Assembly (NCBI RefSeq): GCF_047345415.1
Contig: NZ_JBLFEP010000005.1
Coordinates: 496,001-560,000, forward strand
DNA from: Maribacter_C sp947494565
Lineage (GTDB): Bacteria; Bacteroidota; Bacteroidia; Flavobacteriales; Flavobacteriaceae
Length of the DNA: 64,000 nucleotides
Direction: 5' to 3'
Positions 26,051-36,016 of this stretch are shown here, in pieces. The notes beneath the pieces were generated by a model that was not told the DNA's origin, searched no databases, and worked only from the letters and a program-made list of their open reading frames with translations. Position 1 is the first letter of the stretch, and each line of letters opens with the position of its first letter. Both the position numbers and the translations under genes were made by a program.

Positions 26051-27277
26051 TTGAATACCTTATCATACGTCATCATCGCAATTCTCGTGTTCCAGTTTTT
26101 AGTGGAAACGTTATTAGATTTCCTAAATGCCAAAAAGTACGGCGACCCGATACCGCAAGCGTTAGAAGATGTATTTGATCCAGATGAATACCGTAAATCA
26201 CAAGAATATCAAAAGACCAATTACCGCTTCGGACTGCTCAGCTCGTCCTTTTCCATAACGGTCACTCTGGCCTTTATACTATTTGGAGGATTTGAATGGG
26301 CAGATCAACTTGCCAGAAATATCAGCAGCAATACCATTGCAATCACCCTGGTTTTCTTTGGCATCATCACTATCGGAAGTGATATTCTTTCTACACCTTT
26401 TGCCTACTATCAAACCTTTGTTATCGAAGCCCGGTTCGGCTTCAACAAATCGACCCATAGCTTGTTTATAACGGATAAACTCAAAGGATGGATTATGATG
26501 GCTATTCTCGGAGGAGGAGTGATTACCTTGGCCATGTGGTTCTATCAATGGGCGGGCCCGAATTTCTGGTTGTACGTATGGGCACTGGTTACTGGCATTA
26601 TCGTATTTATGAACCTATTTTATAGTAGATTGATCGTTCCACTGTTCAACAAACAGACTCCTTTGGAAGAGGGAAGTCTCAAAAGCAAGATCGAAGATTA
26701 TGCGAATAAGGTCGGTTTTGAACTGCAACACATTTTTGTCATCGATGGCTCAAAAAGATCAACGAAGGCCAATGCCTATTTTTCAGGATTCGGAAAGGAA
26801 AAGAGGGTCACCCTCTATGATACATTGATCAAAGATCTTAGCGAGGAAGAAATCGTCGCCGTACTTGCCCATGAAGTAGGCCACTACAAACGCAAGCATA
26901 TTATTTTCAATTTAACGGCCTCTATTCTAGTACTGGGTTTCACTCTTTTTATTCTATCGCTGTTTATCAACAATCCTGAGGTTTCCAGAGCCATAGGAGT
27001 TTCACAACCCAGCTTTCATGCGGCCCTTGTTGGTTTTGGACTTTTGTACAGTCCCATTTCGGAATTGACCTCTTTGGTCATGAACGCTCTTTCTCGAAAG
27101 TTTGAATATCAGGCCGATGATTATGCCAAGAACACTTTTGCAGCGGCCCCGTTGATCACTTCCCTTAAAAAGCTCTCTAAAAATAGCTTGAGTAATTTGA
27201 CTCCCCATCCTGCTTACGTTTTCATGCACTATTCGCATCCTCCGCTCATTCAGCGAATAAAGAACCTCATGGCCTAG
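26051..27277 (+). CDS. M48 metallopeptidase, Ste24/CAAX-protease type
   Basis: This integral membrane zinc protease has the HExxH motif in VLAHEVGHYKRKH, the downstream FEYQADDYA with the third ligand, and several transmembrane helices. The frame is open back to TTG 25961. I favour TTG 26051, since homologues usually start just before the first membrane helix (LSYVIIAILVFQF) and are about 410 residues; no in-frame ATG lies near. It probably acts in membrane-protein quality control, as bacteria have no protein prenylation. Confidence 0.88.
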   Translation: MNTLSYVIIAILVFQFLVETLLDFLNAKKYGDPIPQALEDVFDPDEYRKSQEYQKTNYRFGLLSSSFSITVTLAFILFGGFEWADQLARNISSNTIAITLVFFGIITIGSDILSTPFAYYQTFVIEARFGFNKSTHSLFITDKLKGWIMMAILGGGVITLAMWFYQWAGPNFWLYVWALVTGIIVFMNLFYSRLIVPLFNKQTPLEEGSLKSKIEDYANKVGFELQHIFVIDGSKRSTKANAYFSGFGKEKRVTLYDTLIKDLSEEEIVAVLAHEVGHYKRKHIIFNLTASILVLGFTLFILSLFINNPEVSRAIGVSQPSFHAALVGFGLLYSPISELTSLVMNALSRKFEYQADDYAKNTFAAAPLITSLKKLSKNSLSNLTPHPAYVFMHYSHPPLIQRIKNLMA

Positions 27278-27321
27278 TTTTTGTTGTGTAGTCAGTTCGT
27301 TTGTGGTATTTTTAATATACA

Positions 27322-29526
27322 ATGACCGAGATTGCGATAGAAAAAGAAAACAAAGAGATTGCCAAGCAATACAAAGAATTGCTGCGTATCAGTTATCAGA
27401 CCTTATCGGATGATGACAAAAAACTGATACGCGCGGCCTTTGAAGTAGCTGTTGACGCACACAAAGATCAGCGACGCAAATCAGGGGAGGCGTATATATT
27501 TCACCCTATAGCCGTAGCGAAAATAGTGGCGTCTGAAATTGGCCTTGATGGCGTTTCGATCGCATCTGCCCTTCTTCATGATGTGGTGGAGGATTCTGAA
27601 TATACCCTTGACGATATCGAGCGTATGTTCGGCGAGACCGTTGCCCGTATTGTTGACGGACTCACCAAGATCGCGCATCTGAAAAAAGATATGAACATCT
27701 CTCAGCAAGCTGAGAATTTCAGAAAAATGCTATTGACCTTGAACGATGATGTTCGGGTAATCATCATCAAGATTGCCGATCGCTATCACAATATGCTCAC
27801 AATGGATTCCATGCCCGAGCACAAACAGGTACGCATCGCATCGGAAACACTCTATATCTATGCCCCTTTAGCCCATAGAATAGGGCTTTACAATATCAAG
27901 ACCGAGCTTGAAGATCTAAGTTTAAAATACACGGAGCCCGAGGTCTATCAAGACATCAAGAACAAAATAGAAGACTCAAAGGAGCAGCAGCAGGCATATA
28001 TAGATGCCTTCTCCGATGTCATCGACACCTCATTGAAAAAAGAAGGACTGAACTATGTGATCAAGGGGAGGATGAAGTCCATTTTCTCGATGCGCCGCAA
28101 GATGAAGGCACAGAGTGTTAGCTTTGATGAGATCTATGACAAGTTCGCCATTCGCATTATCTATAAATCGGACGCGCAAAACGAGAAATTTCTAGCTTGG
28201 AAAATATACTCCATCGTCACCGACCACTTTACCCCTAACCCCGTACGTCTCCGCGATTGGATTTCCTCTCCCAAATCCACAGGATATGAAGCCCTGCATA
28301 TTACCGTTATGGGGCCTAAGGGCCGATGGGTGGAAGTACAGATCAGGAGTGAACGTATGCATGAAATCGCCGAGAAGGGATATGCTGCACATTTTAAATA
28401 CAAGCACGGAGATCAGAAAGAGCAAGGTATTGAAGTCTGGTTGAATAAGCTGCAGGAAGCCCTAGAAAATTCAACGAATAATGCGGTGGACTTTGTCGAG
28501 GAATTCAAGCTCAACCTTTATTCCAAGGAAATCTTTGTATTTACCCCAAAAGGTGAGTTGAAATCATTGCCCAAAGGGGCCACTCCGCTCGACTTTGCGT
28601 TCAACATCCATACCGAAGTAGGTATGCGCACCCGAGGAGCCAAGGTCAATGGCAAATTGGTGCCCTTGAACACCACCCTGCACAGTGGAGATCAGGTTGA
28701 AATCATCACATCAGATCAGGCCAAACCCAATCAAAACTGGCTCGATTATGCCACCACGGCTAGAGCAAGGGCAAAGATCAAATCGTCTTTACGGGAAGAA
28801 AAGAAAGAAGTCGCCTTGGATGGAAAGGAAATTCTGCGTAGAAAGCTAAAATCGCAGAAAATCACCCTGAACGAGGACACGGTGAACAAAATGGTCATTT
28901 TCTTCAAGTTGAAAACAAGCTTGGATCTTTTCTATCGGGTGGGAATCGGGTCTATAGATAATCAAATGATCAAGGATTTCGCCTCTTCGTACAGCAACGC
29001 CTTTATCAGCTTCTTCAAGAACAAAATCCGAAGGAATCCAGTGCCTGAGGATGTGGACAGGGATGAGATTACCTCGAAGTATGATATGCTTGTCTTCGGT
29101 AAGGAAGAAGAGAAACTCGAATATACTCTTTCAAAATGCTGTAAGCCCATACCTGGTGACGAGGTTTTTGGCTTCATCAGTGTTTCAGAAGGAATAAAGG
29201 TGCACAAAAAAAACTGCCCGAATGCGATTCAACTGCAATCGAACTATGGATACCGCATTATAGCGGCAAAATGGATCGACTCCACACAAGAAGAATTTCA
29301 ATCCGAAATCAGATTGGCAGGTATTGATAATCTGGGCTTGATCAGCGAAATCACGGATGTTATTTCGGGCAATATGCACGTGAATATGCGCAATCTCAAT
29401 TTCAATACCGATGGGGGTACCTTCACCGGAAATATCACAGTTGTGGTAAAAAATAATTCCATCCTCAAAAAATTGATCACAAGACTAAAGCAGATCAATG
29501 GTATTGATAGTGTGACCCGGATTTAA
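27322..29526 (+). CDS. Bifunctional (p)ppGpp synthetase/hydrolase
   Basis: This 734-residue Rel/SpoT enzyme has an HD hydrolase domain with H61, H86-D87 and E90-D91 (LLHDVVED), a synthetase domain (IKGRMKSIFSMRRKM, YDKFAIRIIY, GYEALHITV), then TGS (VFTPKGELKSLPKGAT), helical and zinc-finger-like regions (SKCCKPIPGD) and an ACT domain. It makes and degrades the alarmone under starvation. Both active sites look intact. Confidence 0.96.
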   Translation: MTEIAIEKENKEIAKQYKELLRISYQTLSDDDKKLIRAAFEVAVDAHKDQRRKSGEAYIFHPIAVAKIVASEIGLDGVSIASALLHDVVEDSEYTLDDIERMFGETVARIVDGLTKIAHLKKDMNISQQAENFRKMLLTLNDDVRVIIIKIADRYHNMLTMDSMPEHKQVRIASETLYIYAPLAHRIGLYNIKTELEDLSLKYTEPEVYQDIKNKIEDSKEQQQAYIDAFSDVIDTSLKKEGLNYVIKGRMKSIFSMRRKMKAQSVSFDEIYDKFAIRIIYKSDAQNEKFLAWKIYSIVTDHFTPNPVRLRDWISSPKSTGYEALHITVMGPKGRWVEVQIRSERMHEIAEKGYAAHFKYKHGDQKEQGIEVWLNKLQEALENSTNNAVDFVEEFKLNLYSKEIFVFTPKGELKSLPKGATPLDFAFNIHTEVGMRTRGAKVNGKLVPLNTTLHSGDQVEIITSDQAKPNQNWLDYATTARARAKIKSSLREEKKEVALDGKEILRRKLKSQKITLNEDTVNKMVIFFKLKTSLDLFYRVGIGSIDNQMIKDFASSYSNAFISFFKNKIRRNPVPEDVDRDEITSKYDMLVFGKEEEKLEYTLSKCCKPIPGDEVFGFISVSEGIKVHKKNCPNAIQLQSNYGYRIIAAKWIDSTQEEFQSEIRLAGIDNLGLISEITDVISGNMHVNMRNLNFNTDGGTFTGNITVVVKNNSILKKLITRLKQINGIDSVTRI

Positions 29527-29590
29527 GAACACTTATTTTCAATAGATCACAGCGTAAATGAAATGTTCATTCCCTGTTGATAAAACACCC

Positions 29591-29621
29591 TTCGTGTAAA
29601 AAAAAATTAGATGTACCTTTG
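29591..29621 (+). promoter_or_regulatory. Predicted fur-purA promoter
   Basis: TTCG (29591-29594), a 19-base spacer and a perfect TACCTTTG -7 box (29614-29621) match the Bacteroidota consensus with one -33 mismatch. Transcription would start about 20 bases before the fur ATG. Confidence 0.65.
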
Positions 29622-29647
29622 TAAGTTGTGAGTTGAAAACTGCGTTT

Positions 29648-30136
29648 ATGGCCGCCACTAAAGATCAGGAAATCGTTAAAAATGTCTTTACCTCCTTTTT
29701 GGAAGACAACGGGCACCGAAAAACCCCTGAGCGATATGCCATTCTTCAAGAGATCTATGACAGCGATGACCACTTTGATATCGAGTCGTTGTACATTAAT
29801 ATGAAGAACAAGAACTATCGCGTCAGTAGGGCAACGCTATACAACACTATTGAGCTTTTATTGGATTGTAAGTTGGTTCGCAAACACCAATTCGGGAAAA
29901 ACCAAGCGCAATATGAAAAGTCGTATTTCGATCGGCAACATGACCACGTCATCTTAACCGATACCGGTGAGGTTATGGAATTTTGCGATCCACGTATTCA
30001 ATCGATAAAGAAGACCATTGAAGAAGTTTTCGATATCCAAATCAATAATCACTCACTCTACTTTTACGGAACAAAAAAAGAATCGGTCGGAGTGACCGAT
30101 AAACAAAGAACACAAACCACTAACCAATCATATTAA
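29648..30136 (+). CDS. Fur-family transcriptional regulator
   Basis: This 162-residue protein has a winged helix (RKTPERYAILQEIY, YRVSRATLYNTIELLLDCKLV) followed by the metal-sensing domain (FDRQHDHVILTDTGEVMEFCDPRI). The first CxxC of the structural zinc site is replaced by LTDTG, so that site is absent, while the sensing-site HDH is kept. It overlaps purA by one base (TAATG). ATG 29648 is preferred to the upstream in-frame TTG 29633. The regulated metal or peroxide signal is unknown. Confidence 0.92.
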   Translation: MAATKDQEIVKNVFTSFLEDNGHRKTPERYAILQEIYDSDDHFDIESLYINMKNKNYRVSRATLYNTIELLLDCKLVRKHQFGKNQAQYEKSYFDRQHDHVILTDTGEVMEFCDPRIQSIKKTIEEVFDIQINNHSLYFYGTKKESVGVTDKQRTQTTNQSY

Positions 30137-31407
30137 TGGCAGTAGATTTATTGTTAGGTCTTCAATGGGGCGACGAAGGAAAAGGGAAAATTGTTGATGT
30201 ACTAACCAAAAATTATGACATCATTGCCCGTTTTCAAGGCGGTCCCAATGCAGGACACACACTAGAATTCGATGGTATCAAACACGTATTGCATACCATA
30301 CCTTCGGGAATTTTCCATAAAAACGCCACGAATATCGTCGGTAACGGAGTGGTCATCGACCCAGTGATTTTCAAAAAGGAACTTGATGCCCTAAAAAAGT
30401 TTAATCTCGATATCAAATCCATTTTGCTAATATCGCGAAAGGCCCATCTTATTTTACCTACCCATCGGCTATTGGATGCGGCTTCAGAAGCTTCAAAAGG
30501 CAAGGCTAAAATAGGCTCTACCTTAAAGGGAATTGGCCCCACCTACATGGATAAAACCGGTAGAAACGGTATGCGGATCGGGGATTTGGAACTAGATAAT
30601 TGGAAAGAAAAGTATAGGGCCCTTGCCAATAAGCACGAGGCCATGATCGACTTCTACAATGTGGATATCCAGTACGATCTCAAAGAGCTTGAAGAACAAT
30701 TCTGTAACGCTGTGGAAGAGTTGAAACAACTGACTTTCATTGATAGCGAGGAATATTTATACCAAGCCCAAAAACAAGGCAAAAAGATATTGGCCGAAGG
30801 TGCCCAAGGGTCCCTTTTAGATATTGATTTTGGCACCTACCCCTATGTGACCTCGTCCAATACCACAGCGGCAGGCGCTTGTACAGGATTGGGCGTAGCG
30901 CCCAATCAAATAGGTGATGTCAAGGGTATTTTCAAGGCCTATGCTACCCGAGTGGGCAGCGGCCCCTTTCCAACTGAACTGTTCGATGAAGTGGGGGAAA
31001 CCATGGGTCGCGTTGGAAATGAATTCGGGGCCACGACCGGTAGACCCAGAAGATGTGGATGGTTAGATCTGGTTGCTCTGAAATATGCCGTACGGGTGAA
31101 TGGCGTGACCGAATTGATGATGATGAAAGGTGATGTACTCAGCGGATTCAAAACACTTAAAGTCGCTACCGCTTATACATATAAAGGCAAAGAGATTATG
31201 CATCTTCCCTACAACATCGAAGCGGAAAACGTATCCCCGGTCTATAAGGAAATGGACGGCTGGGCCGAAGACCTCACTCAAATGACCAAGGTAGAAGAGT
31301 TTCCAAAAGCCTTGAATAATTATATCGATTTTCTAGAAAAGGAACTCGAAGTACCCATTAAAATCGTTTCGGTAGGGCCAGACAGAACCCAGACCATACA
31401 CCGATAA
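30136..31407 (+). CDS. purA: Adenylosuccinate synthase PurA
   Basis: This 423-residue enzyme has the N-terminal GDEGKGK loop (12-18), GGPNAGHT, IGPTYMDKTGRNGMRIGDL, the AEGAQGSLLDIDFGTYPYVTSSN block and a C-terminal VGPDRTQTI. It joins IMP and aspartate using GTP in AMP synthesis. It is translationally coupled to fur and followed by a strong hairpin. Confidence 0.97.
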   Translation: MAVDLLLGLQWGDEGKGKIVDVLTKNYDIIARFQGGPNAGHTLEFDGIKHVLHTIPSGIFHKNATNIVGNGVVIDPVIFKKELDALKKFNLDIKSILLISRKAHLILPTHRLLDAASEASKGKAKIGSTLKGIGPTYMDKTGRNGMRIGDLELDNWKEKYRALANKHEAMIDFYNVDIQYDLKELEEQFCNAVEELKQLTFIDSEEYLYQAQKQGKKILAEGAQGSLLDIDFGTYPYVTSSNTTAAGACTGLGVAPNQIGDVKGIFKAYATRVGSGPFPTELFDEVGETMGRVGNEFGATTGRPRRCGWLDLVALKYAVRVNGVTELMMMKGDVLSGFKTLKVATAYTYKGKEIMHLPYNIEAENVSPVYKEMDGWAEDLTQMTKVEEFPKALNNYIDFLEKELEVPIKIVSVGPDRTQTIHR

Positions 31408-31408
31408 A

Positions 31409-31432
31409 CAAAGCCACTTTCGAGTGGCTTTG
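31409..31432 (+). terminator. Perfect hairpin after purA
   Basis: CAAAGCCACT (31409-31418), loop TTCG, AGTGGCTTTG (31423-31432) form a perfect 10-bp stem right after the purA stop. There is no T-run, so it may be a 3' end stabiliser or weak terminator; the next start is 6 bases later. Confidence 0.7.
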
Positions 31433-31438
31433 CTGTGA

Positions 31439-33262
31439 ATGACCATTCTTAAATCTATGCCAACTGCTAAAGGGCTGCCACAAAATATCCTATTTTTGAC
31501 AAAAATTCATTCGGTGCGAAGCCTATTCACTTTTCTACTATTCACATGCGCCATTGCCTATTGTGAAGCGCAAATTTCCGTTGGAGAAACACAAAATGAT
31601 ACGACTTCAACAAAGCAGATAAATATCGTTCACGGAGCAAATTTCACTAAGGATGAAGAGAATTTTCCGGGTGCGGCCATTTTCAGTAAGGACGACCGTC
31701 AAGTACAATTTGAACATGAAGGTGCGGATTTATGGTGCGACATTGCCATTCATTACCTCAAAGAAAATAGGCTGCGTGCCATTGGAAATGTACGGATGAA
31801 GCAAGGCGATTCGGTCACAATGACCAGTGGCAAAATCAATTACGACGGCAACACAAAACTGGCCAAAGCTTTTGAAAATGTCGTTTTAGATAGTAAGACC
31901 TCTGAGACCGGCAGCATGACCCTCACCACGGATACGCTGCGTTTTGACCGTGAAAAGCAAGAAGCCTATTACCAAGATTCAGGTACTATTATCGACTCGG
32001 CAAATACCCTGACCAGTAGGATCGGGCGCTACTTTATGGAAATCAAAAAGTTCCAGTTTTTGGATAGTGTGCATATTGATAATCCACAGTACATATTGGA
32101 TTCAGAACAGTTGGATTACTACACCACTTCTGACAACGCTTATATGTACGGCCCCTCTACTATCACCGGGCAGACCTATAAAATCTATTGTGAGCGCGGT
32201 TTTTATCAGACCAAGATAGAACAAGGGTACGGCATCAAAAACACACGCATCGATTACAACAATAGAATCATTGAAGGCGATAGCGTCTACTTCGACAAGG
32301 CCACGGAATTTGCCTCAGCCACCAACAATATTACGGTTACCGATACCATCAATCAAGCCGTGACCCGGGCACATTATGCCGAAGTCTTCAAGGCAAAAGA
32401 TTCGGTTTTTGCGACCAAAAGAGCAGTGACCATAAGTTTGGTCGAACAAGATTCGTTATACGTTCACGGTGATACATTAATGGTCACAGGGCCTCCGGAC
32501 AATCGCATCGTCAGGGCGTTTAAAAATGCCAAGTTCTTTAAAACGGATATGAGCGGAAAATGTGATTCGATACATTCAGCCGAAAAAACCGGATTGATTC
32601 AATTGGTACGCAACCCGGTGCTGTGGAATGGGGAAAATCAGATGACGGGAGATAGCATCCATATTATCTCAAATGTCAAGACCGAAAAGTTGGATTCGTT
32701 GAAAGTGTTGGAGAATGCCTTTATCGTATCTCTGGACAGCATAAGTCAAACAGGGTACAACCAGGCGAAAGGGGTCAATCTCTATGGAAAATTTAAGGAA
32801 AACGAGTTGAAGATCATCGATTTGGTCAAAAACACCGAGGTCATTTACTACATGTACAATGATGATCAAGAATTAATAGGCATCAACAAGACCATTTGTA
32901 GTTCCATTCGAATTACCATGGCGAATAATGACGTGGAAGACCTAACGTTCAGAACCCAACCGGATGGGGATATCTTTCCCGATAAGGATTTGCCTTCGGA
33001 TAGCCGCAAGTTAAAGGGCTTTATTTGGCGAGGAGATGAACGGATCTTGACCAAGGAGGATATTTTCGACGAAGACGATAACAATATCGAATTGGTCGTC
33101 ATTCGAGGTATCGATAATCCGATCGATATTGATGCCGAAGAAGAGGAACGTGACAAGAATCCAGGAGACCCTGTCAATAATATTCCGCTACCTAACGATG
33201 ACATGTCAGAGCCCAACAAGAGGCCCAAAGTGCAGAAGGTAAAGGCGGCAAAATTTCAATGA
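31439..33262 (+). CDS. OstA-like periplasmic protein
   Basis: This 607-residue protein has an N-terminal signal (SLFTFLLFTCAIAYCEA near residues 30-45) and then repeated short strands typical of the OstA/LptA jellyroll (GNVRMKQGDSVTMTSGKINYDGNT, ENVVLDSKTSETGSMTLTTDTLRFD). The family links to lipopolysaccharide export across the periplasm. Bacteroidota carry this long form with an acidic, low-complexity C-terminus. The exact start (31439 or 31457) is uncertain. It overlaps the aminotransferase gene by 4 bases (ATGA). Confidence 0.82.
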   Translation: MTILKSMPTAKGLPQNILFLTKIHSVRSLFTFLLFTCAIAYCEAQISVGETQNDTTSTKQINIVHGANFTKDEENFPGAAIFSKDDRQVQFEHEGADLWCDIAIHYLKENRLRAIGNVRMKQGDSVTMTSGKINYDGNTKLAKAFENVVLDSKTSETGSMTLTTDTLRFDREKQEAYYQDSGTIIDSANTLTSRIGRYFMEIKKFQFLDSVHIDNPQYILDSEQLDYYTTSDNAYMYGPSTITGQTYKIYCERGFYQTKIEQGYGIKNTRIDYNNRIIEGDSVYFDKATEFASATNNITVTDTINQAVTRAHYAEVFKAKDSVFATKRAVTISLVEQDSLYVHGDTLMVTGPPDNRIVRAFKNAKFFKTDMSGKCDSIHSAEKTGLIQLVRNPVLWNGENQMTGDSIHIISNVKTEKLDSLKVLENAFIVSLDSISQTGYNQAKGVNLYGKFKENELKIIDLVKNTEVIYYMYNDDQELIGINKTICSSIRITMANNDVEDLTFRTQPDGDIFPDKDLPSDSRKLKGFIWRGDERILTKEDIFDEDDNNIELVVIRGIDNPIDIDAEEEERDKNPGDPVNNIPLPNDDMSEPNKRPKVQKVKAAKFQ

Positions 33263-34440
33263 AATCCGATTTTCTAAAATATCAAGCTCAAACAACTCCT
33301 CATCCCCTTTCGCTGGAAGTATCCCATGCCAAGGGAAGTTACCTCTATGACACTAGTGGAAAAGCCCATCTAGACTTTGTTGCCGGGGTGTCGGCCTGTA
33401 GTCTCGGGCATTGCCACCCTAAGGTCGTTGAGGCCATTCAGCAGCAGACACAGCGTTACATGCATGTCATGGTATATGGTGAATATGCCCAACGACCCGC
33501 TGTAGAATACACGAAATTGCTAGCATCCCTTTTGCCCGGTCCTCTCGAAACCACCTATCTGGTCAATTCGGGCACGGAGGCCGTTGAAGGCGCCATCAAA
33601 CTGGCTCGTCGGGCAACGGGTAGAACCGAGATCATTTCTGCCCATCATGCTTATCATGGCAATACAATGGGAAGCTTAAGCCTCATGGGCTATGAAGAAC
33701 GCAAGAGTGCTTTTCGTCCCCTATTGCCCGATGTTTCATTTCTACATTTTAATATGGAACTAGATCTCAAGCGCATTACCGATACCACTGCGGCTGTTGT
33801 TTTAGAAACCATTCAGGGCGGGGCCGGCATCATTCTCCCAAGAAAAGGATACTTGAAAAAAGTGAGGCAACGCTGTGACGAAGTTGGGGCCCTACTCATC
33901 TTAGACGAAATTCAACCCGGCTTCGGAAGAACCGGAAAACTATTCGCATTTGAACATTTCGATTGCGTACCCGATATCCTGGTAATGGGCAAAGGTATGG
34001 CCTCAGGGCTGCCCGTCGGCGCCTTTACTGCATCACAACAGTTGATGTCAAATCTACAGCACGGACCGAAACTAGGTCATATCACTACTTTTGGAGGCAA
34101 TCCGGTAATTGCGGCTGCCAGTTTGGCCACCCTGAAAGAGTTGACCCGCGCCGACCTGATCCCACAGACCTTGGAAAAAGAAAAAGCCTTTAGAAATCTT
34201 CTAAAGCACCACAAAATCAAAACGATCAGGGGCAAGGGACTATTGCTTGCGCTCCTATTTGAATCGGCGGAACTGGCAAATCAACTCGTACTCGAATGTG
34301 CAAAAGAGGGTTTGATCTTATTCTGGTTACTATTCGAACCAAGGGCCGTTCGTATCTCGCCGCCCCTAACGATTTCAACGGAGGAGATTGAAAATGGTTG
34401 TGCTATCATCCATAAGGTGTTAGACCGACTTGAACAATAA
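33259..34440 (+). CDS. Class III PLP aminotransferase
   Basis: This 393-residue protein has the class III signature: YLVNSGTEAVEGAIKLARRATG, HHAYHGNTMGS, LILDEIQPGFGRTGKLFAFEHF and PLP lysine in LVMGKGMASGLPVGAF. It resembles acetylornithine, ornithine or 4-aminobutyrate aminotransferases; substrate specificity cannot be decided here. It is coupled to the OstA-like gene. Confidence 0.9.
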   Translation: MKSDFLKYQAQTTPHPLSLEVSHAKGSYLYDTSGKAHLDFVAGVSACSLGHCHPKVVEAIQQQTQRYMHVMVYGEYAQRPAVEYTKLLASLLPGPLETTYLVNSGTEAVEGAIKLARRATGRTEIISAHHAYHGNTMGSLSLMGYEERKSAFRPLLPDVSFLHFNMELDLKRITDTTAAVVLETIQGGAGIILPRKGYLKKVRQRCDEVGALLILDEIQPGFGRTGKLFAFEHFDCVPDILVMGKGMASGLPVGAFTASQQLMSNLQHGPKLGHITTFGGNPVIAAASLATLKELTRADLIPQTLEKEKAFRNLLKHHKIKTIRGKGLLLALLFESAELANQLVLECAKEGLILFWLLFEPRAVRISPPLTISTEEIENGCAIIHKVLDRLEQ

Positions 34441-34537
34441 GTTGTTAACTAATTTGTTAATAATATAGAAGCAGTAAAGAATTTAAAGAAGTTTCAAACC
34501 ACTACTTTTAATTCCGTAGATTAACCAAAAAGTTCCT

Positions 34538-35938
34538 ATGGCGTTAGAATCTAACGAAAGACCAAGTCGGCCCATAGCCAAGTTTGAATCGATGCTCAAG
34601 ACAGATGATGTCTACTTCTTTGATGCGGAAGATTTTGAGGACATCATTCATCATTACCTTAACAACGGTAAGATAGCCCTGGCGAAGAAAGCCATTAAAA
34701 TAGGGCTCCAACAACATACCGACTCCATTCAATTGAAATTGCTCGATGTTGAAGTGCTCGTATTCGAGAACAACCTCGATCAGGCCGAAGCCCTACTTGA
34801 CAAACTGCAATTATTGGATTCAAGCAACGAGGAAATTTATATCCAACGTGCCAATATCTATTCCAAAAAGGACAATCACGAAGCCGCCATTGTACTCTTG
34901 CAAAAAGCATTGGAACTTTCCGATAATGCTTTTGATGTGCATTCCTTAATGGGCATGGAGTACCTATTCATGGATGATTTCAAATTGGCCAAGGAAAACT
35001 TCATGAAATGTGTCTCATTTGATGAGCAGGACTACTCTTCGCTATACAACGTAATCTATTGCTTTGAGTTTTTGGAAGACTTTGATGGCGCCATCCGTTA
35101 TTTGAACGACTATCTCGATCGCAATCCGTATTGTGAGGTTGCCTGGCATCAGTTGGGCAAGCAATACTTTGAAAAGCGACTTTATAAGGAAGCATTGACT
35201 GCCTATGACTTTGCTATTATCTCCGATGATACCTTTATCGGTGCTTATTTTGAAAAAGGAAAGGTACTGGAGAAATTGGGCAAATATGAAGAAGCGATAG
35301 AGAACTACGAAACCACGATCAATATTGAAGACCCGACATCGCATGCCTATCTCCGTATCGGTAAATGCCATGAAAAGTTGAACAATGATGATATGGCCAA
35401 GTACTACTACTACCAAACGGTGCATGAAGATCCCCTATTGGATAAGGGATGGTTGGCCATTACCAATTTCTATTATCAAAAAAGAGATCCGAAAAAAGCC
35501 TTATACTATATCAATAAGGCACTGAACATCGATGGGGAAAATCCTTTATATTGGAAGAAATGTGCTCAAATCAATACGGCTCTAAAAGATTTTCACAAAG
35601 CGGACTACGCCTACAAACAGGCTGTTGATCTGGGGAACTACGAATTGGACACTTGGTTGAAGTGGTCTAAAGTCGCCTACCGAAACGATGACCTTGGGGC
35701 GACCATCCAGATTTTGACGCAGGGCAAGGAATTTTACCCTGAAAACGCAAAGGTTCCTTATCTTTTAGCAGGATATCAACTCATGGCCGAAGACCCTATC
35801 AATGCGCGTATTACCTTAATCGATGCGCTAAAATTAGATATAGAAAAACGCTATATCTTTGAAGAGGAATTTCCTCAGTTCGCTGAGACTGAATGGGCCT
35901 TGAACATAATTTCCAATATCAAAAAGACTTCAAAATAA
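34538..35938 (+). CDS. Tetratricopeptide-repeat protein
   Basis: This 466-residue protein is built almost entirely of TPR helix pairs (for example AYFEKGKVLEKLGKYEEAIE, AYLRIGKCHEKLNNDDMAKY and LYWKKCAQINTALKDFHKAD). It has no signal peptide, so it is likely a cytoplasmic scaffold. It is encoded alone, with 97 bases upstream. The function is unknown. Confidence 0.92.
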   Translation: MALESNERPSRPIAKFESMLKTDDVYFFDAEDFEDIIHHYLNNGKIALAKKAIKIGLQQHTDSIQLKLLDVEVLVFENNLDQAEALLDKLQLLDSSNEEIYIQRANIYSKKDNHEAAIVLLQKALELSDNAFDVHSLMGMEYLFMDDFKLAKENFMKCVSFDEQDYSSLYNVIYCFEFLEDFDGAIRYLNDYLDRNPYCEVAWHQLGKQYFEKRLYKEALTAYDFAIISDDTFIGAYFEKGKVLEKLGKYEEAIENYETTINIEDPTSHAYLRIGKCHEKLNNDDMAKYYYYQTVHEDPLLDKGWLAITNFYYQKRDPKKALYYINKALNIDGENPLYWKKCAQINTALKDFHKADYAYKQAVDLGNYELDTWLKWSKVAYRNDDLGATIQILTQGKEFYPENAKVPYLLAGYQLMAEDPINARITLIDALKLDIEKRYIFEEEFPQFAETEWALNIISNIKKTSK

Positions 35939-36016
35939 AAGGTCTATTTTTGGCCTTGTCTACAACTACTGACCTCTTTGAAAACGAGGTCGAAATCCAG
36001 TTATTCGGCTAAATCA

